A DNA stretch of 8,006 bases from Sphingomonadales bacterium UBA658 (lineage in GTDB: Bacteria; Pseudomonadota; Alphaproteobacteria; Sphingomonadales; Sphingomonadaceae): assembly GCA_002299195.1 (NCBI GenBank), contig DBOA01000179.1:1-8006 (forward strand), read 5' to 3'. Made by a program: the position numbers and the translations under genes. The first letter of the stretch is position 1. The number at the start of each line of letters is the position of its first letter. Below, piece after piece: positions 6,381 to 8,006 of the stretch. Below the pieces are notes generated by a model, which saw only the letters and a list, made by a program, of their open reading frames with translations, made no database searches and had not been told where the DNA came from.

Positions 6381-6430
6381 CCATGTTTCGTGATTTACTT
6401 TGGCTGTTGGACCACCGAGTCTTACGCTGA

Positions 6431-6435
6431 AGGAG
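6431..6435 (+). promoter_or_regulatory. Ribosome binding site deciding a GTG start
   Basis: AGGAG lies 6 nt before the GTG at 6442, the start of the second YdcH-family gene. ATGs at 6437 and 6440 are in another frame that stops at once (TGA 6443-6445), so GTG is the only productive start near this site. Confidence 0.75.
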
Positions 6436-6441
6436 AATGAT

Positions 6442-6612
6442 GTGAATAATAATCATCTGTCCGCACTTCGCAGCAAACATGCTGATCTTGAACAAAAGTT
6501 GCAGCGCGAAGAACATAGACCTTTTCCTGACACCGGCATCATTCTGAGCCTTAAGAAGCAGAAACTGCATCTTAAGGACGTACTTATGCAGGAATCGGCC
6601 GCAACTGGCTGA
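6442..6612 (+). CDS. YdcH/DUF465 family protein (56 aa, GTG start)
   Basis: The 56-aa product, read with GTG as Met, begins MNNNHLSALRSKHADLEQKLQREE and continues through RPFPDTGIILSLKKQKLHLKDVL. This is the compact DUF465 helical hairpin: a helix with SKHADLEQKL, a Pro-containing turn (RPFPD) and a basic helix LKKQKLHLKD. Family function is unsettled. The start is fixed by AGGAG at 6431-6435. The frame extends upstream to a TTG at 6400, but that extension has no ribosome site or family resemblance. It is divergent from the 65-aa relative and shares the LKKxKLxLKD core with it. ptsP follows 50 nt downstream on the same strand, with a weak terminator-like hairpin in between. Confidence 0.85.
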   Translation: MNNNHLSALRSKHADLEQKLQREEHRPFPDTGIILSLKKQKLHLKDVLMQESAATG

Positions 6613-6625
6613 CTACGAATAATTT

Positions 6626-6649
6626 CAAGCGGGGTATCGCTTGCCTTTT
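6626..6649 (+). terminator. Weak intrinsic-terminator-like hairpin
   Basis: CAAGCG (6626-6631) pairs with CGCTTG (6638-6643) around a 6-nt loop, followed by CC and four T residues. It lies in the 50-nt gap between the small YdcH gene and ptsP. The stem is short and the T-run brief, so termination may be partial or absent. Confidence 0.3.
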
Positions 6650-6662
6650 GTGTCTCTGCTAG

Positions 6663-8006
6663 ATGGGGCAGATGGAAAGCGCCTCCCGTTCTGCCCGCAA
6701 CATCTTGACCGGTCTTCACGAAGTGATGGCCTCGCGAAACCATGCGCAAGGCAAATTGAACCATGTGGTCAACATCATTGGTGAAGCGCTGTCGAGCGAA
6801 GTGTGCTCGATCTATCTGTTGCGCGATGGTGCGCTTGAATTATTTGCGACGCGCGGATTGAACGAAGCGGCGGTCCACGTCACCCGGCTCGGCTTGGGCG
6901 AAGGCCTTGTCGGCACGATTGCGGAAAATGTCGAAACATTGAACTTGGATGAGGCCGCAGCCCACCCCAATTTCCGTTATGTGCCCGAAACAGGCGAAGA
7001 ACGCTTTCACAGCTTTGCAGGCGTGCCGATTGTGCGTTCCGAACGCGCGGTTGGCGTATTGGCGGTGCAACATGTCGAACCACGGAAATATGAAGAGGTC
7101 GAAATTGAGGCGCTTCAAACCGTGGCCATGGTGCTGTCAGAACTGATCGCCAATGCAGACCTTGTCGACGAGCCAAGCGCCCGGGGTGGGAATGACACCG
7201 GCACCATTAGCCTCACGGGCCTGCCGCTCGTAAAAGGCGCTGCTGCTGGCGTTGCCATTTTTCACCAGCCCAATGTCCGCATTGAACACACTGTCGCTGA
7301 GGATATCGAAGCCGAACGGCACCGTGTCTATTCCGCCTTTGACAAAATGCGCGAACAAATCGACCGCATGGCCAGCCAAATTGATTTCGGCACGGGCGGC
7401 GAACATGAAGAGGTCATCGCGACCTATAAAATGTTCGCATATGACGAAGGCTGGAGCCGCCGCATTAACGAGGCAATCGACAGCGGCCTGACGGCGGAAG
7501 CCGCCATCGAACGCGTCCAGCAACGCACCCGCATGCGTATGCGTCAGATTGACGATGCGCTGCTGGCCGACCGCATGCATGATCTGGAGGATCTATCCAA
7601 CCGGTTGCTGCGCATTGTGTCGGGTCAGATGAGCACCGCGGCGCAACTGGGTCTGAAAAAAGACTCGATCCTGATTGCGCGCAATTTGGGCCCGGCTGAA
7701 CTGCTCGAATATGACAAACGGCGTCTGCGCGGCGTGGTGCTTGAGGAAGGATCGCTTACCGCGCATGTCGTTATTGTTGCGCGCGCGATGGGTATCCCCG
7801 TGCTGGGCCGCGTACAAGGCATCCGCCACAAGGTGCGCGATGGCGACATGCTGCTGCTGAACGCCGACGAAAAAAGCGTCATCGTCAGGCCATCGTCGGC
7901 TGCCGAAGAGCTTTTCCAGCATGATCTGGTCGACCGGCAAAAGAAAAAGGCACGCTATGCAGCGATGCGTGACGCGGCATCGGTCACCAATGATGGCGTG
8001 CCGGTG
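6663..8006 (+). CDS. ptsP: Phosphoenolpyruvate-protein phosphotransferase PtsP (EI-Ntr), 3'-partial
   Basis: The frame is open from the ATG at 6663 to the window end: 448 codons of a family usually near 750 aa. A TAG directly precedes the ATG; an in-frame ATG at 6672 is equally possible, and neither has a strong ribosome site. Domains in order are a GAF sensor (about 30-165, with LGLGEGLVGTIAEN and FAGVPIVRSERAVGVLAVQH), an Enzyme I N-terminal helical part (about 186-330), and the swivelling phosphohistidine domain (about 335-410). The start of the PEP-binding barrel is cut off. The phospho-accepting histidine is probably His368 in EEGSLTAHVVIVARAMGIP. EI-Ntr takes phosphate from PEP and passes it to NPr, then EIIA-Ntr. 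In gammaproteobacterial and rhizobial EI-Ntr the GAF domain senses glutamine; that it does so here is inferred. Nothing looks broken. Confidence 0.95.
   Translation, partial: MGQMESASRSARNILTGLHEVMASRNHAQGKLNHVVNIIGEALSSEVCSIYLLRDGALELFATRGLNEAAVHVTRLGLGEGLVGTIAENVETLNLDEAAAHPNFRYVPETGEERFHSFAGVPIVRSERAVGVLAVQHVEPRKYEEVEIEALQTVAMVLSELIANADLVDEPSARGGNDTGTISLTGLPLVKGAAAGVAIFHQPNVRIEHTVAEDIEAERHRVYSAFDKMREQIDRMASQIDFGTGGEHEEVIATYKMFAYDEGWSRRINEAIDSGLTAEAAIERVQQRTRMRMRQIDDALLADRMHDLEDLSNRLLRIVSGQMSTAAQLGLKKDSILIARNLGPAELLEYDKRRLRGVVLEEGSLTAHVVIVARAMGIPVLGRVQGIRHKVRDGDMLLLNADEKSVIVRPSSAAEELFQHDLVDRQKKKARYAAMRDAASVTNDGVPV

Overview
The window looks like chromosomal DNA of an alphaproteobacterium, most likely a sphingomonad of moderate GC (Sphingorhabdus/Sphingopyxis-like). 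This is inferred from protein resemblance: DUF1465, two short YdcH/DUF465 proteins, a GAF-type PtsP and an intracellular PHA depolymerase. Extragenic palindromes of a kind I recall from this order also fit. No database search was possible.

Layout. (1) 1-1919, + strand: a probable operon of a MaoC-type hot-dog dehydratase (5' end outside the window), a thiolase with a complete Cys/His/Cys active site, and a small antibiotic-biosynthesis-monooxygenase (ABM) fold protein. The two gaps are only 24 and 20 nt. (2) 1920-2310: the one long non-coding stretch, between convergent genes. It carries two long inverted repeats in tandem. (3) 2311-3546, - strand: phaZ, an intracellular polyhydroxyalkanoate depolymerase. 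(4) 3547-3698: a divergent promoter region with a PhaR-like site. (5) 3699-5504, + strand: a complete type I ABC half-exporter of the MsbA-related kind. (6) 5501-5950, - strand: a DUF1465 protein whose stop codon overlaps that of the exporter. (7) 6075-6272 (-) and 6442-6612 (+): two divergent YdcH/DUF465 micro-proteins. Their shared upstream region holds a perfect dyad and GANTC sites. (8) 6663-8006, + strand: the first 448 codons of ptsP, Enzyme I of the nitrogen PTS, running off the window.

Functional reading. The left half is acyl-CoA and storage-polymer metabolism: hydratase and thiolase act on enoyl-CoA and 3-ketoacyl-CoA, and PhaZ mobilises PHA. Whether the left operon serves PHA, beta-oxidation or degradation of a special substrate cannot be decided here. 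The right half is housekeeping and regulatory: an exporter, small helical proteins and PTS-Ntr, which in proteobacteria links nitrogen and carbon status to regulation, in several species including PHA accumulation.

I see no phage, CRISPR, toxin-antitoxin or other defence system, and no clear candidate for an undescribed system. The points most worth a second look are the tandem palindromes, the PhaR-like site, and the dyads upstream of the DUF1465 and YdcH genes.
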